DNA from: Desulfuromusa sp.
GTDB lineage: Bacteria; Desulfobacterota; Desulfuromonadia; Desulfuromonadales; Geopsychrobacteraceae
Reading direction: 5' to 3'
Assembly (NCBI GenBank): GCA_029933365.1
Contig: JAOZOH010000111.1
Span: 1 to 9,247 of the forward strand
DNA: 9,247 bases
Numbering within the stretch: position 1 is the first letter of the stretch; every line of letters begins with the position of its first letter. Below the pieces are notes generated by a model, which had not been told where the DNA came from, searched no databases, and saw only the letters and a program-made list of their open reading frames with translations. A program made the translations under genes and the position numbers. This document shows, one piece after another, positions 1-7,207 of the stretch.

Positions 1-65
1 CGAACTTGGCAAGTTGCCGGAACCTGAGTATTTCCACAGATTCTGCTGACGAGCCTTATTTTTTA

Positions 66-142
<77 letters not shown>

Positions 143-201
143 AAACTTGAAGCAATTCAAACTAATGACCGTAACAGAAAACTATTACAGCCCTAAAATT
201 A

Positions 202-277
202 TGGTGGGCGAAGAGGGGCTCGAACCCCCGACATCCTGCTTGTAAGGCAGGCGCTCTCCCAGCTGAGCTATTCGCCC
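202..277 (-). tRNA. tRNA-Val (anticodon TAC)
   Basis: The minus strand gives a 76-nt cloverleaf with an encoded CCA. The acceptor is GGGCGAA/TTCGCCC, the D-stem GCTC/GAGC, the anticodon stem CCTGC/GCAGG with loop CTTACAA (anticodon TAC), the T-stem is GGGGG-type, and the discriminator base is A. With U34 it would decode GUA and, if modified, other GUN valine codons. It sits 20 bp behind the first tRNA-Asp in the same transcription unit. Confidence 0.97.
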
Positions 278-297
278 TGAAAACTATAATTTTAAAA

Positions 298-374
298 TGG
301 CGGGGCTGACGGGACTTGAACCCGCGACCTACGGCGTGACAGGCCGTTGTTGTAACCAACTCTACTACAGCCCC
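298..374 (-). tRNA. tRNA-Asp (anticodon GTC), first copy, unusual D-stem
   Basis: The minus strand gives a 77-nt tRNA with encoded CCA, a perfect acceptor GGGGCTG/CAGCCCC, anticodon stem ACGGC/GCCGT, loop CTGTCAC (GTC) and a TTCAAGT T-loop. G73 and C38 fit aspartate identity. The D-stem is odd: GTAG faces CAAC, leaving an A-A mismatch at 12-23 and a reversed G13-C22 pair. The body differs clearly from the other tRNA-Asp at 66-142 although the anticodon loop is identical. It is the promoter-proximal gene of the three-tRNA cluster. Confidence 0.93.
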
Positions 375-385
375 GCAGATAGAAA

Positions 386-442
386 TAGGAAGTAAACAAG
401 CGCCCAAGTGGGGTTTGATGATGGACAGCTCAATACTTCCTA
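386..442 (-). other. 9-bp perfect inverted repeat in the tRNA leader
   Basis: TAGGAAGTA (386-394) and TACTTCCTA (434-442) are exact reverse complements separated by 39 bp. An inner CCC-AAGT-GGG mini-stem lies in the loop. The structure sits between the candidate tRNA promoter and the first tRNA-Asp, so it would be in the 5' leader of the tRNA precursor. A role in processing, or as a weak terminator for hup read-through, is possible; there is no T-tract that would make it a clear intrinsic terminator. Confidence 0.45.
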
Positions 443-450
443 ATTCTGAT

Positions 451-478
451 ATTATATTTTACGTTTATACGCTGTAAC
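451..478 (-). promoter_or_regulatory. Candidate sigma70 promoter for the Asp-Val-Asp tRNA cluster
   Basis: On the minus strand GTTACA (478-473, four of six matches to TTGACA) is followed after 16 bp by a perfect TATAAT (456-451). It begins directly after the hup stop codon and would place the start site about 70 nt upstream of the first tRNA. The -10 is convincing and the -35 only fair; read-through from hup is the alternative. Confidence 0.45.
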
Positions 479-480
479 TA

Positions 481-753
481 TTAATTTACAGCTTCTTTCA
501 GTGCTTTACCTGCTTTGAATTTTGGTACCTTAGCGGCCGCAATCTGAATTTTTGCACCAGTTTGAGGGTTCTGACCAGTACGAGCAGCACGGTCGCCAAC
601 ACTAAAGGTTCCGAAACCTACCATAGCAACTTTTTCTCCAGCTTTCAGAGCGTCTGTTACTGCCTCAGTAAAAGCCTTCAGAGCTCCTTCTGCATCAGTT
701 TTGCTCAGCCCCGCTTTTTCTGCCATTGCATTGACCAGATCTGCTTTAGTCAC
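481..753 (-). CDS. hup: HU family DNA-binding protein (HU-beta type)
   Basis: A 90-residue protein of the usual HU length. HU is a small basic dimeric nucleoid protein that bends DNA without strict sequence specificity and assists replication, recombination and transcription. The sequence shows the typical N-terminal helical dimer part ([15 protein letters not shown]), then GFGTF at 46-50 at the start of the beta-arm region, the arm motif RTGQNPQTG with the intercalating proline at 63, and a Lys-rich C-terminal helix ([12 protein letters not shown]). IHF-specific features are not evident. The start codon is GTG, supported by a strong Shine-Dalgarno GAGGAGGT (766-759) five bases upstream. The gene lies 143 bp downstream of lon and has its own promoter, so it is likely a separate unit, followed by the tRNA cluster. 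In E. coli HU-beta is a Lon substrate and hupB follows lon, so the adjacency is an old one. Confidence 0.97.
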   Translation of the reverse strand: MTKADLVNAMAEKAGLSKTDAEGALKAFTEAVTDALKAGEKVAMVGFGTFSVGDRAARTGQNPQTGAKIQIAAAKVPKFKAGKALKEAVN

Positions 754-806
754 AGTTTACCTCCTCATAGGTTTTAAGTAAGTACAGTTAAGTGAAAACG
801 CGATAA

Positions 807-836
807 GATATATCAGGTTTTCGAAAAAGGTGTCAA
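807..836 (-). promoter_or_regulatory. Sigma70-like promoter of hup
   Basis: On the minus strand a perfect -35 TTGACA (836-831) is followed after 18 bp by TATATC (812-807), leaving a leader of about 45 nt before the hup Shine-Dalgarno. The -35 is exact and the -10 moderate. This gives hup expression independent of lon. Confidence 0.6.
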
Positions 837-872
837 GATGTTTTTCCCCATTATTCGGGCTTTCAGGCAATA

Positions 873-897
873 AAATCAGTTTAAAGCCTTGCTGATT
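873..897 (-). terminator. Possible weak terminator after lon
   Basis: On the minus strand AATCAG (897-892) pairs with CTGATT (879-874) across a 12-base loop and is followed by TTTATT. The stem begins inside the lon stop codon. It is short and AT-rich, so termination efficiency is doubtful; no better candidate lies between lon and hup. Confidence 0.3.
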
Positions 898-3254
898 CAG
901 CTCCTTGTTTTAGCAGCGGAAGTAAAAGCAAATTCAAGTACCTGATCCATATGACTTACCACCTCAATCGCAAGTGATTTGAGCAAAAGCGGTGATAATT
1001 CAACCAAGTTTTTTTTATTTTCTGCCGGGATCAACACCTTATTGATTCCACCCCTTCTGGCTGCCAATAATTTTTCTTTCAGCCCCCCAATAGCTAAGAC
1101 CCGCCCTCGCAGAGTCACTTCACCAGTCATAGCCAGATCCTTTCTGATCGGACGACCCGTCAAAGCTGACGCCAGGGCAGTAGCGATTGTAATCCCTGCA
1201 GAAGGGCCATCCTTAGGAACGGCACCTTCAGGAACATGGACATGGATATCAAGTTTTGAGTAAAAGTCTTTTTCAAGCTGGAGTTCCTGCCAGCGGGAAC
1301 GAATATAACTCATGGCTGCTTGAGCTGATTCCTGCATCACGTCGCCCAGCTGACCCGTTATGATCAGTTTCCCTTGACCGGGAAGAGTTGTCACTTCAAT
1401 AGTTAAAAGTTCACCTCCAGTTTCGGTCCAGGCCAAACCGGTCGAAATACCAATCTGATCGTGTTCTTCACGTACTCCATATTGATACTGTAGTACACCA
1501 AGGTATTTCTGAACTTGTTTATCACCAACCTTGAAGCTTTTATTTTTTCCTTCAAGTAACGTCTTTTTAGCCAGTTTACGCATAACCGCAGCGATATTTC
1601 GATCTAAACTACGCACACCCGATTCACGGGTGTAACGCCTGATAATCTCATATATTGCTCGATCCGAAAATTTCACCTGTTTACTATTGAGACCATGAGC
1701 TTCAATTTGTTTTTCCAGTAAATAGCGACGCGCGATATGGAGTTTCTCCTCCTCAGAATAGCCTTCAATTCGGATCACCTCCAAGCGATCGTGCAGAGGA
1801 CGAGGAATTGTCTGAAGGTTGTTCGCTGTTGCAACAAAAAGGACTTGTGACAGATCATACTCAACATCCAAAAAGTGGTCAGAAAAACTATTATTCTGTT
1901 CCGGGTCAAGCACCTCAAGAAGTGCAGATGAGGGGTCACCACGAAAATCAGTACTCATCTTATCAATTTCATCCAACATGAAAACTGGGTTCTTCACTCC
2001 AGATTTACGCAATCCCTGAATTATTTTTCCTGGCATGGCACCGATATAGGTTCGGCGATGACCGCGAATTTCAGCTTCATCACGCACACCACCTAGAGAA
2101 ATCCGCACAAATTTTCTTTGTAGTGCTTTTGCGATCGATTGCCCCAGAGATGTTTTACCGACACCAGGAGGGCCGACAAGGCAGAGAATAGGCCCCTTAA
2201 TCTGCTTTACCAATGCCTGAACGGCCAGGTATTCGAGAACCCTTTCTTTAACTTTTTGCAATCCATAATGATCTGCTTCCAGAATATCTTCTGCTTTATG
2301 CAAATCATGACGATCCTGGGTTCCTTTCTGCCAGGGCAATGACAGTAACCACTCAATATAATTACGTACCACAGTTGCTTCAGCCGACATGGGTGACATC
2401 ATTTTCAACTTGCGCAATTCGGCACGAGCCTTTTCAGTCGCCTCCTTTGACATCCTTTTTTTCTTGATTTGTGCTTCAAAGTGGAGAAGTTCCTGCTTAA
2501 ATTCGTCCTGTCCCCCAAGTTCCTTTTGAATAGCGCGCATCTGTTCATTCAGATAATACTCTTTTTGACTGCGCTCCATCTGGCTCTTAACCCGACTGCG
2601 TATTCTCCCTTCTATCTGGAGAATTTCAATTTCCTGCTCGAGTAAAACCAAAATATGCTCCAACCGTTGAACCGGATCTATAAATTCAAGCATTTCTTGT
2701 TTATCAGCAATCGGAACTTGAAGATGTCCGGCAACGGTATCAGCTAGTCGAGAAGGATCATCAAGCCCGATTATCGTGCTATTCACCTCGGCAGGTACTT
2801 TTTTACTCAAGCCTATATAGATTTCAAAACTTGATTTGATTGCCCGAATAACAGCTTCAACCTCTGAAGTATCAGCCATGGATTCCACTAATGGCTCAGC
2901 AACAACCTGCAGCAGGTCATCCCCCTGAATAAAGGAATTCACCTGACCACGCCAACAGCCTTCAACTAAAACCTTGACTGTCCCATCTGGAAGCTTAAGT
3001 AATTGAATAACCTTTCCAACCGTACCTACCCGGTAAAGGTCATCTTCTTCAGGAGCATCAACCTTAGGATCCTTCTGACTGAGGAGAAAGATCGCCTTGT
3101 CACCATCTGATGCTTTTTCCAGGGCGCCAATTGACTGAGGTCTCCCCACAAATAATGGAACAACCATGTGGGGGAAAACGACAATATCCCGTAATGGCAA
3201 TAGCGGTAAAAGCTGTGGAGAGGGAAGAGTGGATTGCTCAATAGTGTCTGGCAT
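897..3254 (-). CDS. lon: ATP-dependent protease Lon (LonA, endopeptidase La)
   Basis: Cytoplasmic hexameric AAA+ serine protease that degrades misfolded proteins and selected regulators. From the ATG at 3254 it is 785 residues, close to E. coli Lon (784). Visible parts are an N-terminal LAN substrate-binding domain ([18 protein letters not shown], about 16-33 onward), a coiled-coil linker around 215-265, Walker A GPPGVGKT at 361-368, Walker B FMLDEID at 425-431, and a C-terminal protease domain with Ser685 in KDGPSAG and Lys728 in GGLKEK. These two match the catalytic Ser-Lys dyad, with the E. coli spacing of 43 residues. An in-frame GTG at 3287 would add 11 residues, but it falls next to a stable stem-loop and lacks a well-placed Shine-Dalgarno. 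The ATG has AGG nine bases upstream and the usual short Lon N-terminus. It lies 85 bp after clpX, behind a hairpin that may limit read-through. Many related genomes have a second lon, so this may be one of two paralogues. Confidence 0.97.
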   Translation of the reverse strand: MPDTIEQSTLPSPQLLPLLPLRDIVVFPHMVVPLFVGRPQSIGALEKASDGDKAIFLLSQKDPKVDAPEEDDLYRVGTVGKVIQLLKLPDGTVKVLVEGCWRGQVNSFIQGDDLLQVVAEPLVESMADTSEVEAVIRAIKSSFEIYIGLSKKVPAEVNSTIIGLDDPSRLADTVAGHLQVPIADKQEMLEFIDPVQRLEHILVLLEQEIEILQIEGRIRSRVKSQMERSQKEYYLNEQMRAIQKELGGQDEFKQELLHFEAQIKKKRMSKEATEKARAELRKLKMMSPMSAEATVVRNYIEWLLSLPWQKGTQDRHDLHKAEDILEADHYGLQKVKERVLEYLAVQALVKQIKGPILCLVGPPGVGKTSLGQSIAKALQRKFVRISLGGVRDEAEIRGHRRTYIGAMPGKIIQGLRKSGVKNPVFMLDEIDKMSTDFRGDPSSALLEVLDPEQNNSFSDHFLDVEYDLSQVLFVATANNLQTIPRPLHDRLEVIRIEGYSEEEKLHIARRYLLEKQIEAHGLNSKQVKFSDRAIYEIIRRYTRESGVRSLDRNIAAVMRKLAKKTLLEGKNKSFKVGDKQVQKYLGVLQYQYGVREEHDQIGISTGLAWTETGGELLTIEVTTLPGQGKLIITGQLGDVMQESAQAAMSYIRSRWQELQLEKDFYSKLDIHVHVPEGAVPKDGPSAGITIATALASALTGRPIRKDLAMTGEVTLRGRVLAIGGLKEKLLAARRGGINKVLIPAENKKNLVELSPLLLKSLAIEVVSHMDQVLEFAFTSAAKTRS

Positions 3255-3277
3255 AAATTCAAGCCTACAAAGTGAAA

Positions 3278-3312
3278 AGGAGCGCACTGTCTAACGACAA
3301 ATCTGCGCTCCT
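3278..3312 (-). terminator. Stem-loop between clpX and lon, likely terminator or attenuator
   Basis: AGGAGCGCA (3278-3286) and TGCGCTCCT (3304-3312) form a perfect 9-bp GC-rich stem. Inside it TGTC (3288-3291) and GACA (3296-3299) add a second 4-bp stem with a 4-base loop. On the minus strand the stem is followed by TTTTC, a short U-tract. It would end or attenuate the tig-clpP-clpX transcript before lon; the short U-tract suggests partial read-through. The stem also contains a run resembling a Shine-Dalgarno (AGGAG). Confidence 0.6.
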
Positions 3313-3339
3313 GAAAAAATTTAAAGAAATTTTAAAGGG

Positions 3340-4587
3340 TTAGGCACTTTCAGCAATATCATAGAGAATAGTTGGTTTCGCACCTTTAGTAATGACATCT
3401 TCATTCAAAACAACTTCCCTAACTCGATCCTGAGAGGGGATGTCGTACATCACATCGAGCATGGCGTTTTCGAGAATGGAACGCAGGCCACGCGCACCGG
3501 TCTTACGAATCAATGCCTCTTTAGCAATCGCGATTAACGCCCCATCAGTAAACTTGAGATGGACATTTTCCATCTCAAAGAGACGTTGATATTGCTTCAC
3601 CAGTGCATTTTTGGGTTCGTGAAGAATCTGGATAAGAGCAGCCTCATCCAATTCACCAAGTGTTGCAATCACCGGCATACGCCCTACAAATTCAGGAATT
3701 AAACCGAACTTAAGCAGGTCTGTGGGTTGGACTTTACCCAGCAGTTCCCCCAAGTCCTCTTCTTTAATCGAACGAACCTCAGCACCAAAACCCATAGTCT
3801 TAGTTTTAATTCGCTTATTGATAACCTTTTCCAAGCCGGAGAAAGCTCCCCCACAGATAAACAGGATATTTGTCGTATCAACTTTGAGGAATTCCTGCTG
3901 TGGATGTTTGCGCCCCCCCTTGGGAGGAACACTGGCTGTCGTCCCCTCAATAATTTTCAGTAATGCCTGCTGAACCCCTTCTCCTGAAACATCCCGAGTA
4001 ATCGATGGTGATTCTGACTTGCGTGCAATTTTGTCAACCTCATCAATATAGATAATGCCCTTCTGGGCTTTTTCCAAATCGTAATCAGCAGCTTGCAGCA
4101 AACTGAGAATGATATTCTCGACATCCTCACCAACATAGCCGGCTTCCGTCAAATTGGTTGCGTCAGCGATGGTAAAGGGAACATCCAATACTTTTGCCAA
4201 GGTCTGAGCCAGCAGAGTTTTGCCACTGCCCGTCGGTCCCAACAACAGAACATTACTTTTCTGAATTTCCACTTCACCATTTTTTTCAGCAGACTCAATC
4301 CTCTTGTAGTGATTATAAACAGCAACTGACAGCACTTTTTTTGCCAGCTCCTGACCAATCACATATTCGTCAAGGATATCATTGATTTCAACAGGCTTAG
4401 GTAACTGTTTCGATTCAGGATCAACGGTCTGATCAAGGCGAGATTCTTCATCTATGATGTCATTACATAGTTCTATACATTCATCACAAATATAAACCGT
4501 TGGCCCGGCAATCAGCTTTTTGACTTCATCCTGAGATTTGCCACAAAAAGAACAGGTCAACTGACTGTTTTCATCCTTTGGACTCAC
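3340..4587 (-). CDS. clpX: ATP-dependent Clp protease ATP-binding subunit ClpX
   Basis: A 415-residue AAA+ unfoldase that recognises tagged or native substrates, unfolds them and feeds them to ClpP. It begins with a C4 zinc-binding domain (Cys12, 15, 34, 37), which forms the adaptor and substrate-docking dimer. The AAA+ module follows: Walker A GPTGSGKT at 117-124, pore-1 loop GYVG at 150-153, Walker B IIYIDE at 178-183, RKH pore loop at 226-228, and sensor-2 GARGLR at 364-369. The ClpP-docking loop reads MGF (265-267) instead of the E. coli IGF, a conservative change. The start is GTG with an excellent Shine-Dalgarno GAAGGAG (4600-4594) six bases upstream. It lies 26 bp behind clpP in the same operon, so both ClpXP subunits come from one message. 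The length equals the family norm and no defect is visible. Confidence 0.98.
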   Translation of the reverse strand: MSPKDENSQLTCSFCGKSQDEVKKLIAGPTVYICDECIELCNDIIDEESRLDQTVDPESKQLPKPVEINDILDEYVIGQELAKKVLSVAVYNHYKRIESAEKNGEVEIQKSNVLLLGPTGSGKTLLAQTLAKVLDVPFTIADATNLTEAGYVGEDVENIILSLLQAADYDLEKAQKGIIYIDEVDKIARKSESPSITRDVSGEGVQQALLKIIEGTTASVPPKGGRKHPQQEFLKVDTTNILFICGGAFSGLEKVINKRIKTKTMGFGAEVRSIKEEDLGELLGKVQPTDLLKFGLIPEFVGRMPVIATLGELDEAALIQILHEPKNALVKQYQRLFEMENVHLKFTDGALIAIAKEALIRKTGARGLRSILENAMLDVMYDIPSQDRVREVVLNEDVITKGAKPTILYDIAESA

Positions 4588-4613
4588 GCGTTACTCCTTC
4601 GAATTATCAATGT

Positions 4614-5198
4614 TTAAGATTTTCTTTCGACAATCGAATCGATAATACCATAACTACACGCTGTTTCGCTATCCATGAAAAAATCACGCTCTGTATCAAC
4701 CGTAATCGTCTGCAAATCTTTTCCCGTGTGCTTCGCCAGAATCCCATTTAAAGACTCACGCATGCGCAAAATTTCTTTTGCATGGATGCTGATATCTGTT
4801 GCCTGCCCCTGAAAACCACCTAGCGGCTGATGAATCATGACGCGAGCATGAGGCAAAGCAAAACGTTTCCCCGGAGATCCAGCAGCAAGAAGAATTGCCC
4901 CCATACTGGCAGCTTGACCGATGCAGATAGTAGAAACCGGTGCCTTTAAATACTGGATCGTATCATAAATTGCCATTCCAGCTGTCACCACACCACCAGG
5001 AGAATTGACGTAGAGATGAATGTCCCGATCAGGATCTTCTGATTCTAGAAATAGCAATTGAGCAATAATCAGATTAGCCATATGGTCTTCAATCTCTCCG
5101 CCGAGAAAGATGATTCGATCCTTCAGCAGTCGAGAATAAATATCATAAGCCCGCTCACCACGACCGCTATCTTCGACCACCATTGGCACCAGACTCAT
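4614..5198 (-). CDS. clpP: ATP-dependent Clp protease proteolytic subunit ClpP
   Basis: A 194-residue serine peptidase that forms a double-heptameric chamber closed by ClpX (or ClpA-type) rings. The catalytic triad is visible: Ser98 in GQAASMGA, His123 in RVMIHQP and Asp172 in TERDFF. The oxyanion and strand motif YVNSPGG is at about 63-69. The N-terminus [25 protein letters not shown] shows little pro-sequence before the conserved LVPMVVE, so processing, if any, would be minimal. The ATG follows the tig stop codon by one base (TGA-T-ATG), and its Shine-Dalgarno AAGGGAG lies within the end of tig, so translation is probably coupled to tig. clpX follows directly. Confidence 0.98.
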   Translation of the reverse strand: MSLVPMVVEDSGRGERAYDIYSRLLKDRIIFLGGEIEDHMANLIIAQLLFLESEDPDRDIHLYVNSPGGVVTAGMAIYDTIQYLKAPVSTICIGQAASMGAILLAAGSPGKRFALPHARVMIHQPLGGFQGQATDISIHAKEILRMRESLNGILAKHTGKDLQTITVDTERDFFMDSETACSYGIIDSIVERKS

Positions 5199-5199
5199 A

Positions 5200-6534
5200 T
5201 CAGGACTCCCTTAGTTCGCTATCGTCAACATCATCCTGCTCAGGTTTTGGTGGCTCAACCTCGGTTACGACAGCCTGCTCCAATAAAAACTTGGTGACCT
5301 TTTCTTGCAGAATTTGCCCTTTTAAACCAGCTAATGTGGATTGATTTTCAAAATATTTTTGCACCTGATCTAACGGAACTTCGCTGTTATCAGCAAACTC
5401 TTGCATTTTCTGTTCAATTTCAGACTCATCAACAACAATTTTTTCCTGCCCGGCAATTGCATCCAATACCAACTCGCCCTTAACTTGCTGAACAGCCATA
5501 TCCCGATAAGCCTTAGCGAAAGACTCATCGTTCATCCCCAGCATTTCAAGAGTCATCCCCTGAGCCTTCAGCTTCTGGGTAAAACTGTCCTTAAGGTGGA
5601 GTAGTTGATTGTCAATCATCCCTTCAGGGACATCAAAAACATTATTTTCAATCAAAGCAGTCATCAGGTTTTCTTGTAACTGTCCATCAATCCGCTGTTT
5701 TTCCTGAGCAATGGAGTTTTCTTTGATGCGTTCCTTGAGCTCGTCCAGGTTGTCAGCATCAAGCTCTTTAGCCAAAGCATCATCAATCTTTGGAATATGC
5801 TTTTCCTTGATCTCTTTAACCATTACCTTGAATACAGCCGGTTTGCCTGCCAGATCCTTAGACCCATACCCTTCGGGGAAAGTTACCTCAACCTCTTTTT
5901 CCTCTTCGCGCTTCATCCCCACTAACTGTGCTTCAAAACCGGGGATGAAGCTATTGGAGCCAAGAGCGAGTTCAAAATCTTTAGCCGCACCATTTTCGAA
6001 TGGAGTGTCATCAATAAATCCTTCAAAATCAATAATAACGGTATCCCCATCACGTGCTTTTTTACGGCTCGCCACCTCAAGTTGAGTCTTCGAGTTGGCC
6101 ATCTGTTCAAGTTGTTTCTCGATGACATTTTCATCAAAATAAAACTTTTCTTTTTCAAGATTCAGCTGAGTATAATCTTTTGCAACAACCTCTGGGCGTA
6201 CTTCCACTTCAGCCTCATACTTAAAGGGTTTCCCCCCTTCAACGGCTCCAGATTCAGTCACTTCAGGCTGGGATACCGCCTCAATTTCATTGTCCAGTAG
6301 TGCTTTATATAGACTATTGTTGATTAATGGGCCGGCAGCATCATACTGGGCCCTTGGTCCATAATGTTGCTCAAGTATTTTTCTTGGCACCTTACCCTTA
6401 CGAAAACCTTTAATATCTGCAGTCTTGGCAATTTTTTTATAAGCATTTTCCAGCTCAGCATCAACAACATCAGCTGCAATCTCAAGACTAAGTTTTTTTC
6501 TGATCGGGCTCAGAACTTCAACAGTAACACTCAT
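5200..6534 (-). CDS. tig: Trigger factor, ribosome-associated chaperone and peptidyl-prolyl isomerase
   Basis: A 444-residue protein that binds the ribosomal exit tunnel and shelters nascent chains. The N-terminal ribosome-binding domain (about 1-115) carries the signature [11 protein letters not shown] at 43-53, which contacts ribosomal protein L23. The FKBP-type prolyl isomerase domain spans roughly 160-243 ([40 protein letters not shown]). The helical C-terminal chaperone domain follows, ending in an acidic tail ([13 protein letters not shown]). The ATG start has GGAAGGG upstream at good spacing. It is the first gene of tig-clpP-clpX and lies about 96 bp downstream of tRNA-Leu. I see no clear promoter in that gap, so it may be transcribed from an unrecognised promoter there or together with the tRNA. 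Domain order and length are normal. Confidence 0.98.
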   Translation of the reverse strand: MSVTVEVLSPIRKKLSLEIAADVVDAELENAYKKIAKTADIKGFRKGKVPRKILEQHYGPRAQYDAAGPLINNSLYKALLDNEIEAVSQPEVTESGAVEGGKPFKYEAEVEVRPEVVAKDYTQLNLEKEKFYFDENVIEKQLEQMANSKTQLEVASRKKARDGDTVIIDFEGFIDDTPFENGAAKDFELALGSNSFIPGFEAQLVGMKREEEKEVEVTFPEGYGSKDLAGKPAVFKVMVKEIKEKHIPKIDDALAKELDADNLDELKERIKENSIAQEKQRIDGQLQENLMTALIENNVFDVPEGMIDNQLLHLKDSFTQKLKAQGMTLEMLGMNDESFAKAYRDMAVQQVKGELVLDAIAGQEKIVVDESEIEQKMQEFADNSEVPLDQVQKYFENQSTLAGLKGQILQEKVTKFLLEQAVVTEVEPPKPEQDDVDDSELRES

Positions 6535-6606
6535 TATTTTCCCTTCCTATTTCCATAAATGTTGATCACGCTCAATGTAAAAATCGATATAGATGAAATA
6601 TTTAAA

Positions 6607-6621
6607 TGGCCTTGAAAGCCA
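6607..6621 (-). terminator. Small stem-loop behind tRNA-Leu
   Basis: On the minus strand TGGC (6621-6618) and GCCA (6610-6607) flank a 7-base loop and are followed by TTTAAATATTT, 9 bases past the CCA of tRNA-Leu. A four-base stem is weak. It could be a poor terminator or a 3'-processing signal before tig. Confidence 0.25.
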
Positions 6622-6630
6622 CAATTAGAA

Positions 6631-6715
<85 letters not shown>

Positions 6716-6732
6716 AAAAAATAACTATAAAT

Positions 6733-6819
6733 TGATGCACTCGCAAAAATGAATCAGATGGCTAAACAAAAATTTCGTTCCACGGTGTTACAGTGGGGCG
6801 GACTTTTGCGACGCCATCA
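6733..6819. repeat. Palindromic intergenic repeat element with TGATG...TCGCAAAA ends
   Basis: The left end TGATGCACTCGCAAAA (6733-6748) is matched at 13 of 16 positions by the reverse complement of the right end (6804-6819, TTTTGCGACGCCATCA). Between them lies a small hairpin with CCAC/GTGG arms. The left 33 nt recur inverted at 8844-8876. No open reading frame is present. I recall similar ends in intergenic repeats of Geobacter relatives; that is memory, not a search. Confidence 0.6.
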
Positions 6820-6826
6820 TTAAATT

Positions 6827-6893
6827 AACAATGCCCACCTCCCAAACCCACCCGGTTGGACGGGCTAACTGAGTGCGGAAGGTGAGCATTGTT
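6827..6893 (-). ncRNA. Long hairpin directly behind tRNA-His (unknown structured RNA or processing element)
   Basis: Arms 6827-6840 and 6880-6893 form a 14-bp stem around AACAATGC. The one non-Watson-Crick position is a C-A clash on the plus strand but a G-U pair on the minus strand, which favours RNA made in the tRNA direction. The 39-base loop contains an inner CCCG/CGGG hairpin (6851-6864). It starts only six bases beyond the tRNA-His CCA. No known RNA family was recognised. Confidence 0.45.
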
Positions 6894-6899
6894 TATAAA

Positions 6900-6976
6900 T
6901 GGGGTGAGTGAAGGGGCTTGAACCCTCGACATCCGGAGCCACAATCCAGTGCTCTACCAACTGAGCTACACCCACC
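6900..6976 (-). tRNA. tRNA-His (anticodon GTG)
   Basis: A 77-nt tRNA on the minus strand with encoded CCA. It has the histidine hallmarks: an extra 5' G (G-1, position 6976) facing C73. The acceptor is GTGGGTG/CACTCAC with one G-U, the anticodon loop is TTGTGGC (GTG), and the T-loop is TTCAAGC. It lies 52 bp downstream of tRNA-Arg in the same direction and is followed after six bases by the hairpin at 6827-6893. Confidence 0.97.
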
Positions 6977-7028
6977 AGAAAAACCAGGTTATGTTACGGA
7001 AACTATACCGTCTTGTCAATTTAAAAAA

Positions 7029-7105
<77 letters not shown>

Positions 7106-7154
7106 ATCACCTGCAAAAGTACTATCTAAATCAAAACCACCACAGGAGGCTGCG

Positions 7155-7183
7155 TTTCTAGCATGCGTTACAAAGATTTGCAA
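7155..7183 (-). promoter_or_regulatory. Candidate promoter for tRNA-Arg/His
   Basis: On the minus strand TTGCAA (7183-7178), a 17-bp spacer and an extended -10 TGCTAGAAA (hexamer 7160-7155) lie about 50 bp upstream of tRNA-Arg. Both hexamers match consensus at four of six positions and the TGn helps. An AGATTT/AAATCT stem (7174-7193) that may end the preceding gene overlaps the -35. Confidence 0.4.
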
Positions 7184-7207
7184 ATAAAAATCTCGGTTCA
7201 AACGCCA

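Noticed and set aside
1..37. Possible coding start on the minus strand (GTG at 37, reading off the left edge)
   Set aside because: Only 12 codons are visible and there is no close Shine-Dalgarno; it cannot be supported. An AACTT-GGC-AAGTT palindrome at 4-16 is also too short to interpret.
162..407. 81-residue minus-strand open frame
   Set aside because: It runs straight through the tRNA-Val and tRNA-Asp genes; its protein is just tRNA sequence translated.
3252..3287. Longer Lon start at GTG 3287
   Set aside because: It adds 11 residues not typical of Lon, sits beside a strong hairpin and has no well-spaced Shine-Dalgarno; ATG 3254 is preferred.
5711..6085. 124-residue plus-strand open frame inside tig
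   Set aside because: It is antisense to the well-conserved FKBP region of trigger factor and has a Ser-rich composition typical of a shadow frame.
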